Assembly (NCBI GenBank): GCA_910587695.1
Contig: CAJUNC010000008.1
Location: 30,815 to 94,814, forward strand
Direction: 5' to 3'
Length of the DNA stretch: 64,000 nucleotides
Source of the DNA: an uncultured Lactobacillus sp.
GTDB taxonomy: Bacteria > Bacillota > Bacilli > Lactobacillales > Lactobacillaceae
Numbering within the stretch: the stretch's first letter is position 1; each line of letters opens with the position of its first letter. Of the stretch, positions 1-7,509 are shown piece after piece. The notes under the pieces are model-generated. The model ran no database searches, was not told the origin of the DNA, and saw nothing but the letters and a program-made list of their open reading frames with translations. The position numbers and the translations under genes were made by a program.

Positions 1-96
1 TTTGATGTTAACTTAGAAAAAGAATGGGGAAAGAAATATGTTAAATACACTCTTTTTTGGGGAAATTTGTTAATGAATTTAGCAGTAATTAGATGA
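1..96 (+). CDS. C-terminal end of an unknown protein (partial)
   Basis: From the first base the frame is open for 31 codons and stops with TGA at 94-96. It ends in LLMNLAVIR. The stretch is hydrophobic towards its end but too short to assign to a family. No function is proposed. It could also be chance open frame, although a terminator-like hairpin follows at 209-259, as expected after a gene. Confidence 0.35.
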   Translation, partial: FDVNLEKEWGKKYVKYTLFWGNLLMNLAVIR

Positions 97-208
97 TCTA
101 GTCGCCATATCACTTTGTAACTTGAATTTTTTTCAGATATCTATATAGAGCAGTCTTTTAGATTATAATTACGAATCTTTGGAACTGAAAGATCGCGAGC
201 AATGAGAC

Positions 209-259
209 TAAAAATGGCCGTAAATGAACCAGTCTAAGTTGATCCACGGCTGTTTTTAG
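209..259. terminator. Probable intrinsic terminator
   Basis: An A-rich arm followed by GGCCGT pairs, after a loop of about 25 bases, with ACGGC and a T-run (TGTTTTTA). The arms and the A/T flanks would allow termination in either direction. It would end the partial gene at the left edge and insulate the peptide gene at 412. Confidence 0.5.
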
Positions 260-307
260 ATAACCAATTTTAATGTGATGTGATTCCTTCGTCTTTAATT
301 AAAAAAA

Positions 308-361
308 GTAATATTAAATTAAAAATATTACATTTTTATTATAAATCAAGTGTGATAAAAT
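308..361 (+). promoter_or_regulatory. Putative promoter region of the secreted peptide/immunity pair
   Basis: An inverted repeat with 8-bp arms (GTAATATT at 308-315, AATATTAC at 324-331) lies upstream of a -10-like TAAAAT at 356-361. No good -35 is visible at the right distance, which suggests an activated promoter, with the inverted repeat as a possible regulator site. This is inference from position and symmetry only. Confidence 0.35.
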
Positions 362-411
362 CCAATTGTAAGCTGTTTGTTGGATAGATTACATTAAAAA
401 GGAGATGTACT

Positions 412-576
412 ATGAAAAAATCATTAGTTATCGTAGCGGTGATTTCAACTTTTGATGTTGTGACAAGTTTTAGTAATACAGCTTCTGCAAGCACCTCTAC
501 CAATGTACCTGTGACTGAAGGTGCTCAACGCTGGGGAAATACTCCTTTCGGGAGCTTTGGAGGAGGATCAAAATGA
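412..576 (+). CDS. Secreted bacteriocin-like peptide precursor, 54 aa
   Basis: A 54-codon gene starts at ATG 412 behind an AAGGAG site (about 400-405) and overlaps the immunity gene by ATGA at 573-576. The product begins MKKSLVIVAVIS, has a hydrophobic core, and ends its Sec-type signal with an ASA motif (residues 25-27). Cleavage there would leave about 27 residues rich in Ser, Thr, Gly and Asn, ending GSFGGGSK. There is no YGNGV box and no cysteine, so it is not a normal pediocin-like peptide, even though the overlapping gene encodes a class IIa-type immunity protein. Options are an unusual non-cysteine bacteriocin, a truncated relative, or a secreted signal peptide. The signal peptide and coupling are seen; the antimicrobial role is inferred. 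Confidence 0.7.
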   Translation: MKKSLVIVAVISTFDVVTSFSNTASASTSTNVPVTEGAQRWGNTPFGSFGGGSK

Positions 577-926
577 CAGAAAAAGTTAATGTAAATCATG
601 TAAAAGAAGTAGTCCATGAATTGTATAATAGTTTGGCAGAACGTCCAGAAAAAAATTCAGGATTACTAGATATTTTAGACGTATTGGCACAAGTCTATAA
701 AAAGATCGATCAAGAAGAACACCCTGAATATCTAGTCGATAGACTTGTCAAATATATATATGCGGTCGGTTTTAGTAACCAGATTCGTTTTTTAGGTGAA
801 GATGGAAAGCTTTTAGTAAAGCTGAGTGATGTTGCCAAAAAAGCAGGATTAAATAGTAGGTATAGAGCAGATTATTCGGATAAATCCCAATTTTACGGTT
901 TTCTTGAAGATTTTCCAAGACGATAA
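573..926 (+). CDS. Enterocin A-type bacteriocin immunity protein
   Basis: The 117-residue product has the layout of the EntA_Immun family (about 100 aa, cytoplasmic four-helix bundle). Family-like blocks are HELYNSL near the start, LVDRLVKYIY in the middle, NQIRFLGE, and a C-terminal AGLNSRYRADYSDKSQF block very close to the enterocin A immunity protein. In known systems such proteins protect cells by acting with the mannose-PTS receptor of class IIa bacteriocins; such a PTS is encoded at 37957-40726. The start overlaps the stop of the peptide gene at 412 by 4 bases, so translation is probably coupled. It could be an orphan immunity gene protecting against neighbours' bacteriocins. Confidence 0.9.
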   Translation: MTEKVNVNHVKEVVHELYNSLAERPEKNSGLLDILDVLAQVYKKIDQEEHPEYLVDRLVKYIYAVGFSNQIRFLGEDGKLLVKLSDVAKKAGLNSRYRADYSDKSQFYGFLEDFPRR

Positions 927-930
927 AAAT

Positions 931-979
931 AAAACAGGCTGAAAATCATGTTCAAAACATTGATTTTCAGCCTGTTTTT
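931..979. terminator. Bidirectional intrinsic terminator
   Basis: A long perfect stem pairs AAAACAGGCTGAAAATCA (931-948) with its complement ending at 978, with A-rich and T-rich flanks on the two sides. It lies between the convergent immunity gene and EIIA gene and can serve both. Confidence 0.9.
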
Positions 980-990
980 AGTTACTGTTA

Positions 991-1458
991 TTACCCAATT
1001 TTCACCGAGCCACAGCTCATACCATGTAGTGAGCTATCCATATCAGTCATAGTGACCTCTTCACCTGATGTTACTAGTACTAAGACAACATCTGATTTCC
1101 CTGCCTCAGTGATCTGTTTTTTATCCATCTTACAAAGGAGCGTTTCAGGTGAGACTTCTTGGTTGGCTGATACGAACATTTCAAAAGGACTTCCTGCTAG
1201 CTCGACGGTATCAAGACCTAAGTGCAACAAGATCTCGACCCCTTCTTTTGTCTTGAGCGAGATCGCATGTTTTGTTGGGAAGATATTGGTGATCGTTCCA
1301 GCAACTGGAGCATAGATCTCATCTGCGGTCGGTTTCACTGCAAAACCTTGTCCCATCATTCCAGTAGAAAATACCTCATCTGGAACTTCTGCTAAAGAAA
1401 CGATCTTACCATCAACGGGCATTGCTAATTCTAATTTTTTCTTCTTAAAACCAAACAT
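991..1458 (-). CDS. PTS glucose-family EIIA component
   Basis: A 155-residue cytoplasmic phosphocarrier of the glucose/GlcNAc EIIA family (usual length about 160). It carries the family signatures PVAGTI, FPTKHAIS and LLHLGLDTVEL; the histidine in HLGLDTV is the expected phosphorylation site and the one in KHAIS the second active-site histidine. It would pass phosphate from HPr to the EIIB domain encoded just upstream. It is the last gene of an operon nanE-EIIBC-EIIA, with only 2 bases between it and EIIBC. Substrate is inferred from the operon, not from EIIA itself. Confidence 0.9.
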   Translation of the reverse strand: MFGFKKKKLELAMPVDGKIVSLAEVPDEVFSTGMMGQGFAVKPTADEIYAPVAGTITNIFPTKHAISLKTKEGVEILLHLGLDTVELAGSPFEMFVSANQEVSPETLLCKMDKKQITEAGKSDVVLVLVTSGEEVTMTDMDSSLHGMSCGSVKIG

Positions 1459-1460
1459 CT

Positions 1461-2960
1461 TTAATCACCTTTTCCTAAAATTTGATTGATCTCTTGGCTA
1501 AAGAGATCAGCTTTACCACCAAAGACGGCTTGGATCCCACCACCTACTTCTAAAACGGCAACCGCACCTAAGCTTTTGAGGGTCTTCTTGTTGACTTTAC
1601 TTTTATCAACGACAGCGACACGCAAACGTGTGGCACAGGCTTCGACTGTCTCGATGTTTTCAGGCCCACCCAGTGCTTGGATCACGAGCTTAGATTCAGC
1701 GTTTAAAGAATTATCAGTCGGCACTGCTTGGACAGGTTCAGTATCCTCAGCTTCTAGACCTGGGATAGCGACTTTGAATTTCTTGATACAGAAAGTAAAG
1801 ACCACATAGTAGACAAAGGCCCAAACGATCCCAAAGAAGATGACGCGTAACCAATTCGTCTTATCTTCACCTTGTAAGATCCCAAATAACAAGAAATCAA
1901 TAAAACCACCCGAGAAGGAATTACCGATCCGGATATTCAAAAGATCAGCAAAGAAGAAAGATAATCCGTCTAAAAAGGCATGGATCACATATAACCATGG
2001 GGCTACGAACAAGAAAGTATATTCGATCGGTTCAGTGATCCCCGTTAGAAATGAGGTCAACCCACCACTGAGATATAAACCACCATCTTTTTTACGATTT
2101 TTCTTTGGTAAACAGCGATACATTGCATAAGCAGCAGCTGGTAAGCCAAACATCATGGTCGCAAACCGTCCAGCAAAGAAACGTGTCCCATAAGTGAAAA
2201 GACCAGTATGGTTAGGATCAGCTAGCTGGGCAAAGAAGATATTTTGCGCACCTGAGATCGTATGCCCGGCAACTACTTCGGTCCCACCAAGTGAAGTGTA
2301 CCAAAAGAGTGGATAGATCGTATGGTGCAACCCAACAGCACCTGTCAAACGAAGCAAGAAACCATAAAGAAATGTTCCAAAGGCGCCCATGTGTGCGATA
2401 TTTTCCCCAGCAACACGCAACCCACTTTGGATCGGTGGCCAGATCATGTAAAAGAAGGCACCGATGACGATGGCTGCTAAAGCTGAGATGATCGGAATAA
2501 AACGAGAACCGCCAAAGAAACCTAAGAATTGGGGAAGTTGTATCTTGCGATAATGATTATGCAGATAAGCTACGGTACAGCCGATGACGATCGCACCAAC
2601 GACACCAGTATCGATCGTTGCACCTTTAGGCGAGAATAATTCAAGTAAACCACTGATCGTTGCTGTATAAACTAAAAATGATACTCCACCAGCTAGACCG
2701 GCCGTTCCTTTATCACTGGTGGCAAGGCCAACTGCGATCCCGATCGTAAAGATCAATGCTAAGTTTGAAAAGACGGCATTACCCGCAAAACTCATGACCT
2801 TTAAGATCGTCTGTAACCAGGCTTGATCTAAAAATGGATAAGTTTTGACGGCGCTTTCATTGCTGAGCGCGCCACCTAGACCAAGCAAAAGACCAGCGAC
2901 TGGTAAGATCGAGATCGGTAACATAAAGGCTTTTCCGAGGCGTGAGAATTTTTTAAACAT
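1461..2960 (-). CDS. PTS glucose/GlcNAc-family EIIBC permease, probably for N-acetylmannosamine
   Basis: The 499-residue protein starts with an EIIC domain of about ten membrane segments (MLPISILPVAGLLLG at the N-terminus, GITEPIEYTFLF in the sugar-site loop) and ends with an EIIB domain whose phosphocysteine lies in VEACATRLRVAV (around residue 445). It takes up and phosphorylates an amino sugar or glucose. The gene directly follows nanE, and an RpiR regulator is divergent, so ManNAc (giving ManNAc-6-P for NanE) is the best guess. Glucose or GlcNAc cannot be excluded from the sequence. Confidence 0.85.
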   Translation of the reverse strand: MFKKFSRLGKAFMLPISILPVAGLLLGLGGALSNESAVKTYPFLDQAWLQTILKVMSFAGNAVFSNLALIFTIGIAVGLATSDKGTAGLAGGVSFLVYTATISGLLELFSPKGATIDTGVVGAIVIGCTVAYLHNHYRKIQLPQFLGFFGGSRFIPIISALAAIVIGAFFYMIWPPIQSGLRVAGENIAHMGAFGTFLYGFLLRLTGAVGLHHTIYPLFWYTSLGGTEVVAGHTISGAQNIFFAQLADPNHTGLFTYGTRFFAGRFATMMFGLPAAAYAMYRCLPKKNRKKDGGLYLSGGLTSFLTGITEPIEYTFLFVAPWLYVIHAFLDGLSFFFADLLNIRIGNSFSGGFIDFLLFGILQGEDKTNWLRVIFFGIVWAFVYYVVFTFCIKKFKVAIPGLEAEDTEPVQAVPTDNSLNAESKLVIQALGGPENIETVEACATRLRVAVVDKSKVNKKTLKSLGAVAVLEVGGGIQAVFGGKADLFSQEINQILGKGD

Positions 2961-2965
2961 GGTGA

Positions 2966-3658
2966 TTACCCCCTTAATTCATCAATAAAACGTGTGGCGA
3001 TCTCCTTAGGACGTGTGATCGCACCTCCGACAACGATGCCAGCGACACCTAATTTTTGAACTTTTTTAGCTTGTTTTGGATCATGGATCTTACCTTCGGC
3101 GATCACATCTAACCCAGCATCAACTAACTCTTTGATCAATTGATAATTAGGACCGTCTAAAGCAGGACTTTCTTTTGTATAACCAGCTAATGTAGTCCCG
3201 ATAAAGTCGACCCCAGCTTTAGCAGCGTTCAAGCCTTCTTCTAGAGTCGAAATATCGGCCATCAACAATTGATCGGGATATTTTTGTTTGATCTGTTCAA
3301 TGAATTCATTGATAGTTGCTCCGTCATGACGTTTGCGTAAAGTACAGTCAAGTGCGATAACTTCAACGCCTGTTTTTACCAATTCGTCGACTTCTTTCAT
3401 CGTGGGTGTGATATAGGGCTTTGTTGGTGGATAGTCACGTTTGATGATCCCAATGATTGGAAGATCAACTTTTTCCTTGATCTCTAGAATATCCCGTACT
3501 GAATTGGCTCTGATCCCAACAGCGCCAGCTTGCTTTGCTGCCAATGCTAAAAGAGGCATTACTCCACCTTCTGGTGTATAGAGTGGTTCGCCTGGTAATG
3601 CTTGACAGGACACGATCAGACCATGATCTATCTTACGTAAAAATTCTGATTTTAGCAT
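2966..3658 (-). CDS. nanE: N-acetylmannosamine-6-phosphate 2-epimerase
   Basis: A TIM-barrel NanE-family enzyme of 231 residues that converts ManNAc-6-P to GlcNAc-6-P. Family-like motifs are IVSCQALPGEPLY at the N-terminus, IGIIKRDYP with the catalytic-type Lys, ALDCTLRKRHDG, ADISTLEEG and VVGGAITRP. A longer open frame starts at 3775, but the ATG at 3658 is chosen because it follows a GGAGTG site and matches the normal NanE start; the extra 39 residues would read through the promoter. It leads the operon with EIIBC and EIIA. No NanA lyase or NanK kinase gene is in the window, which fits direct ManNAc uptake by PTS. Confidence 0.92.
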   Translation of the reverse strand: MLKSEFLRKIDHGLIVSCQALPGEPLYTPEGGVMPLLALAAKQAGAVGIRANSVRDILEIKEKVDLPIIGIIKRDYPPTKPYITPTMKEVDELVKTGVEVIALDCTLRKRHDGATINEFIEQIKQKYPDQLLMADISTLEEGLNAAKAGVDFIGTTLAGYTKESPALDGPNYQLIKELVDAGLDVIAEGKIHDPKQAKKVQKLGVAGIVVGGAITRPKEIATRFIDELRG

Positions 3659-3683
3659 ACATCTCACTCCGTTTTTATATTTT

Positions 3684-3774
3684 TTGGATAATATCTCCAA
3701 ACGTAATATAACATGTTTAGAATTTTTTGTAAACGTTTTTATCCATTTTAAATGAACTATGGAGAAAAACTCCA
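3684..3774. promoter_or_regulatory. Divergent nan operator sites
   Basis: Two inverted repeats lie between nanE and the RpiR gene: 3684-3700 (arms TTGGA/TCCAA, 7-base spacer) and 3760-3774 (arms TGGAG/CTCCA, 5-base spacer). Both share a TGGA..TCCA core. They probably bind the RpiR-family product of 3814. The first has the same 5-7-5 layout as the inverted repeat in front of mupG. Confidence 0.55.
3729..3742. promoter_or_regulatory. cre-like CcpA site
   Basis: TGTAAACGTTTTTA matches the catabolite-responsive element consensus except at the penultimate base. It sits between the two inverted repeats in the nanE/RpiR intergenic region and would subject the amino-sugar operon to carbon catabolite repression. 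Confidence 0.6.
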
Positions 3775-3813
3775 AAAAAGTGTATAGTTATGGTATAAAG
3801 AGAGGTCATGACG

Positions 3814-4632
3814 ATGAAATTAAAGGAAAAGATCCATCAAAGTTATTTTGAATTAACGCCAGCTGAAAAAAAGGTAGCCGATCATTTTTTATGGGCAGGA
3901 GCTGATATCGTCTATGAAACGATGAACGATATCAAGGAAAAGACCAAGGTCGGTGATGCAACGATCGTACGGTTATGCCACAAATTAGGCTATAGTGGTT
4001 TTGCTGATCTAAAAGTTGAGGTCGCAAAAGAAGACTATTCCAGCAATGTCGAACAAACAGAAAATTCACCGTACGCTAGCATCGAAAACGCTCTGACTAA
4101 AACGATCAAGACAACTTTAAGTGAATTAAACCAAGAAGCACTTGCCAAAGCTGTTACAGCAATAGGAAAAGCAAAACGCATATATATATTAGGGGTAGGA
4201 GGCAGTGCACTCTCGAGTAAGGCATTGGAAAGTATGCTCTTACGGATCGGAGTAAGAGCACAAGCAGTGACTGATCCGCATTATCAAGCCCAATTAGCAG
4301 CGATCACCAATAGTTCAGATCTATTTATCGTTTTTTCTTTGACTGGGAGAACAAAAGATACGTTAGAACCACTAAAGATCGCTAAGAAAAACCAAGCTCA
4401 GATCATTGCGATCACCACTTATCCTGCTTCACCGATCGCACTTGAAGCTGATATCGTGTTACAAACGGCGGTCGATGATTTTCTAAATGGTGGCTCACTT
4501 ATCGGGCGGATGTCACAACTGTTGATCGCAGATGTTTTAGTCTATGAATACGAAAAACTAAATTCAGCTGATACGATAAATGCCCGAGAAAAGGTAGTGC
4601 GGGCTATTTTGAATAAGAGGAAGATGGAGTAA
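3814..4632 (+). CDS. RpiR-family transcriptional regulator of the amino-sugar operon
   Basis: The 272-residue protein has an N-terminal RpiR helix-turn-helix domain (LTPAEKKVADHF, then VGDATIVRLCHKLGYSGFADLK) and a C-terminal SIS sugar-phosphate domain (YILGVGGSALSSKALE, VFSLTGRTKDTLE). A start at ATG 3808 is possible, but the GAGAGG site is only 2-3 bases from it and at a good distance from ATG 3814, so 3814 is used. It is divergent from nanE and probably senses an amino-sugar phosphate. Confidence 0.88.
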   Translation: MKLKEKIHQSYFELTPAEKKVADHFLWAGADIVYETMNDIKEKTKVGDATIVRLCHKLGYSGFADLKVEVAKEDYSSNVEQTENSPYASIENALTKTIKTTLSELNQEALAKAVTAIGKAKRIYILGVGGSALSSKALESMLLRIGVRAQAVTDPHYQAQLAAITNSSDLFIVFSLTGRTKDTLEPLKIAKKNQAQIIAITTYPASPIALEADIVLQTAVDDFLNGGSLIGRMSQLLIADVLVYEYEKLNSADTINAREKVVRAILNKRKME

Positions 4633-4732
4633 AGGTAGAGGGAATGGATACTGTCATATCAAATCTTTTGCTTCATTTGGCATAATTATTGTGAATTTTT
4701 AACTTATTAGATATGAAAGGAATTTAAGTAAT

Positions 4733-7282
4733 ATGGGAACAGCTTTAATATTTTGTTTACCATTTATAGGGGGAATTATCCTTATTGTGGCTAGAAAAGT
4801 ATCTATTAGGGGGAAATTTTTTATAGAAAAACTAATACTTAGAAAAGATAAAATAGCTGCTCATATTATAATTTGGGTGTTTCTGATTTACTATAGCCTT
4901 ATTGGTATAATTGGAGTATACACAAAAGATAATTTGGATTTTTATACAATACTGTCTGCAGTACTCACACTAGTGGGACTTTACGGCTTATACTATGGTT
5001 TTCTTCCATTTATAGCTGGGTATGATAATAGAAAAAATGATAATTACTTGGGAATGAATAAGTTAGAATTTGCAGTGAAACATAGTCTAGTGTATCAAAT
5101 AACAAAGATTCCAGAATTTTATATAGCATTATTATTTTCAATTTTAGCGCTATATTTTTTAGAGAACCAAATAGTATATTATATTTGGGAGTCAGTAATC
5201 ATCTTTTTAGTGTTTATTTTTGTAATGATACTCTGGTTTATTTTCGATATTTTTGAAGTGATAATAGAAATGAAATCGGATAATGATTATACTTTAAAGA
5301 GGACTATAAGAAAAAAGATAGGTAATAAGTATAGTGAATATTTTGATTATATGAATAAGAAATATTTCTCTGATCCTAGGGTAGGTCACTTTTTTGAACA
5401 ATTAGAAGAAGATATTAAGAATTTAGAGTCTGATAGTCACAGATGTGAATATGTCAAGATTGTTTTTGATAGTCTATCAAGATACACCAATTTAAAAATA
5501 GATAATTTAGCTAAATTTAGTACTAGCGGAATAGTTAATTACAAAAGCTTTGTTGTAAGAAAATATGATTTGTTATTAAATCAAGACTTATTTAACAAAG
5601 ATAATGATATGCTGTTTAGTGTTGCACTTGAGATGTTTGAAGAAGATATTAAAATCTTTGATAAGTTAATTGAAAGAAATCATTCTTGGATCAAAAATGA
5701 TAAGTATCAGTATGTTGTAGGAGGAATAGAAGAAAGTTCTAGGATTGAAGATATTATAGTAACTTTATATTCTAACTTCCCTATTGAAAAAAATATACAT
5801 GGCTATATATTTAAGAAAATATCCAATTTAGCTAACTCCGATAAAAAAATTGCTAAATTATTTGAAGAAATGCCTAATTTTGGCTATGAGAAAATTAAAT
5901 CTGAGAAAGAATTCGAGTATAGTGGCAGATTAGATATTTCGATTCCGGAAATGGGTAATGTCATACAAATAAAAGAAGAAAGTTGGAAGAACATTAAATC
6001 TGTGGAAATATTCTCAGCGAGTAAAAATGCTCCTAAAATAAAATCAGGGAAAGAAGTATATCTTTATTTGAATCAAAATATAGAAAGAATAGTTTTTGAA
6101 GATGTCACAGGCAGTAAGAGTACACTTGTATGTAATGAAAAGAAAAAATACTATAATAAGTTTGTGAACGATTCATGGAAAAATTTCTTAAATGCTTATG
6201 TAGGTATCAAAGATAAATTGGAAGGAAGCTTATTTGATTTATGTAAACTAAAAACAATTGGTAATTATCACGAAGGGATATTGAATTCGAATGATGATAC
6301 TAACTTGGCATACTCTGAAATTTGTTTTGATTACTTAATGTCTGAAATCGGATATGCAAATAAAGAGAATATTGAGAACGTATTTCTTATTGTGAAATCG
6401 ATGGCAGGAGACTATCGTGGTGCCTATGCTTTGTATAGATTATTTTATTTAGAAGATAATGACTGGGACTGTAGTGTGAGATACTCTTTAGACATTCTCA
6501 GAGATGTGTTTAGAACTACGACTTCTGAAAAAAAGAATCAATTTAATAGGATATGCCAATTAATAGTAAAATGTGACCAGACGATAGATATAAAAAAATT
6601 TAAACGTATTTTTGATACTAGATATCAAAGGAAGTTGGATGAGAGTTTTTTTTATGCTTTTAAAGAATTTGATAAATTAAAATTGCTATTAGTACAGGAT
6701 ATATTGTTAGATGATATGGATGATTTTACACGTGAAATAGAACTGAACGAAGGGTGGAAGAGAAAAAATTTAATGCTAAAATATTTAAATAATTTGGAGT
6801 TGATTTTATCTAAAAAATCTATTTATGATAGTAACAATTATTTGATTACTAGTAATAGTCTTAGTAACTTCATTGTTAAAAATATTAGCGACTTGAAGTA
6901 TACTGACTGGGATAATATGCCACTGTACACTATATTGATATTGGAAGATATAATACGCGTTGGAATTTATGATAATAGCATATGCTTAATTATGGATAAG
7001 TTGATAAGTAGAAATCATATCAATGTTAATCAAGGAATGTTTACTAAGTTCTTTACCGTTAAGATGGTGGATAAAGATTACTATATTTATTTACAGGATA
7101 CAGATTTTGTATATAGATATAGGATGGCACTCTTAGGGTATTTGAAATATTGGAACCTAGATGTAGATGCCTATATATCAGTTATTGAAAAAGAAGTTGA
7201 AAATTTTGATTATTTGAGGCTTAGCAAAATAGAAAAGGCGTTAATAGAAAAGCAATTAAATAAAATTATTTTTCAAGAATAG
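4733..7282 (+). CDS. Unknown large membrane-anchored protein, 849 aa
   Basis: I do not recognise a family. The first 180 residues contain about five hydrophobic segments (near residues 3-20, 45-63, 70-95, 127-145 and 152-180). The remaining 660 residues are charged, Lys/Asp/Asn-rich and probably cytoplasmic, with no visible P-loop, nuclease or protease motif. Codon use is far more AT-rich than in the neighbouring nan genes, which suggests acquisition. It is followed 227 bases later by the PHP-ATPase gene on the same strand. Membrane N-terminus plus large cytoplasmic part, in an island with defence-type genes, could mean an effector or sensor, but that is conjecture. Confidence 0.75.
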   Translation: MGTALIFCLPFIGGIILIVARKVSIRGKFFIEKLILRKDKIAAHIIIWVFLIYYSLIGIIGVYTKDNLDFYTILSAVLTLVGLYGLYYGFLPFIAGYDNRKNDNYLGMNKLEFAVKHSLVYQITKIPEFYIALLFSILALYFLENQIVYYIWESVIIFLVFIFVMILWFIFDIFEVIIEMKSDNDYTLKRTIRKKIGNKYSEYFDYMNKKYFSDPRVGHFFEQLEEDIKNLESDSHRCEYVKIVFDSLSRYTNLKIDNLAKFSTSGIVNYKSFVVRKYDLLLNQDLFNKDNDMLFSVALEMFEEDIKIFDKLIERNHSWIKNDKYQYVVGGIEESSRIEDIIVTLYSNFPIEKNIHGYIFKKISNLANSDKKIAKLFEEMPNFGYEKIKSEKEFEYSGRLDISIPEMGNVIQIKEESWKNIKSVEIFSASKNAPKIKSGKEVYLYLNQNIERIVFEDVTGSKSTLVCNEKKKYYNKFVNDSWKNFLNAYVGIKDKLEGSLFDLCKLKTIGNYHEGILNSNDDTNLAYSEICFDYLMSEIGYANKENIENVFLIVKSMAGDYRGAYALYRLFYLEDNDWDCSVRYSLDILRDVFRTTTSEKKNQFNRICQLIVKCDQTIDIKKFKRIFDTRYQRKLDESFFYAFKEFDKLKLLLVQDILLDDMDDFTREIELNEGWKRKNLMLKYLNNLELILSKKSIYDSNNYLITSNSLSNFIVKNISDLKYTDWDNMPLYTILILEDIIRVGIYDNSICLIMDKLISRNHINVNQGMFTKFFTVKMVDKDYYIYLQDTDFVYRYRMALLGYLKYWNLDVDAYISVIEKEVENFDYLRLSKIEKALIEKQLNKIIFQE

Positions 7283-7509
7283 TGTTAACCATTGGGATAT
7301 AAAAAGAGTGCATGACAGAAATATGTATTAATTTTTACCTTAATTGCTCTAATAGTTTTAAAGATGAGAGCAATATAAACTGTTTAAAATTAAAGAATTT
7401 TATGCAGATAATTAGTGGAAGTTGAATGTTATAGGAATTTAGCATATTATTTAAGATGATATATAATTAAATATATGGGAGTACTTGTTATGAATAAGGG
7501 GGATTATTA

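Noticed and set aside
3659..3775. 39-residue N-terminal extension of NanE
   Set aside because: It covers the divergent operator and promoter region and is not part of the NanE family; ATG 3658 has a good ribosome site.
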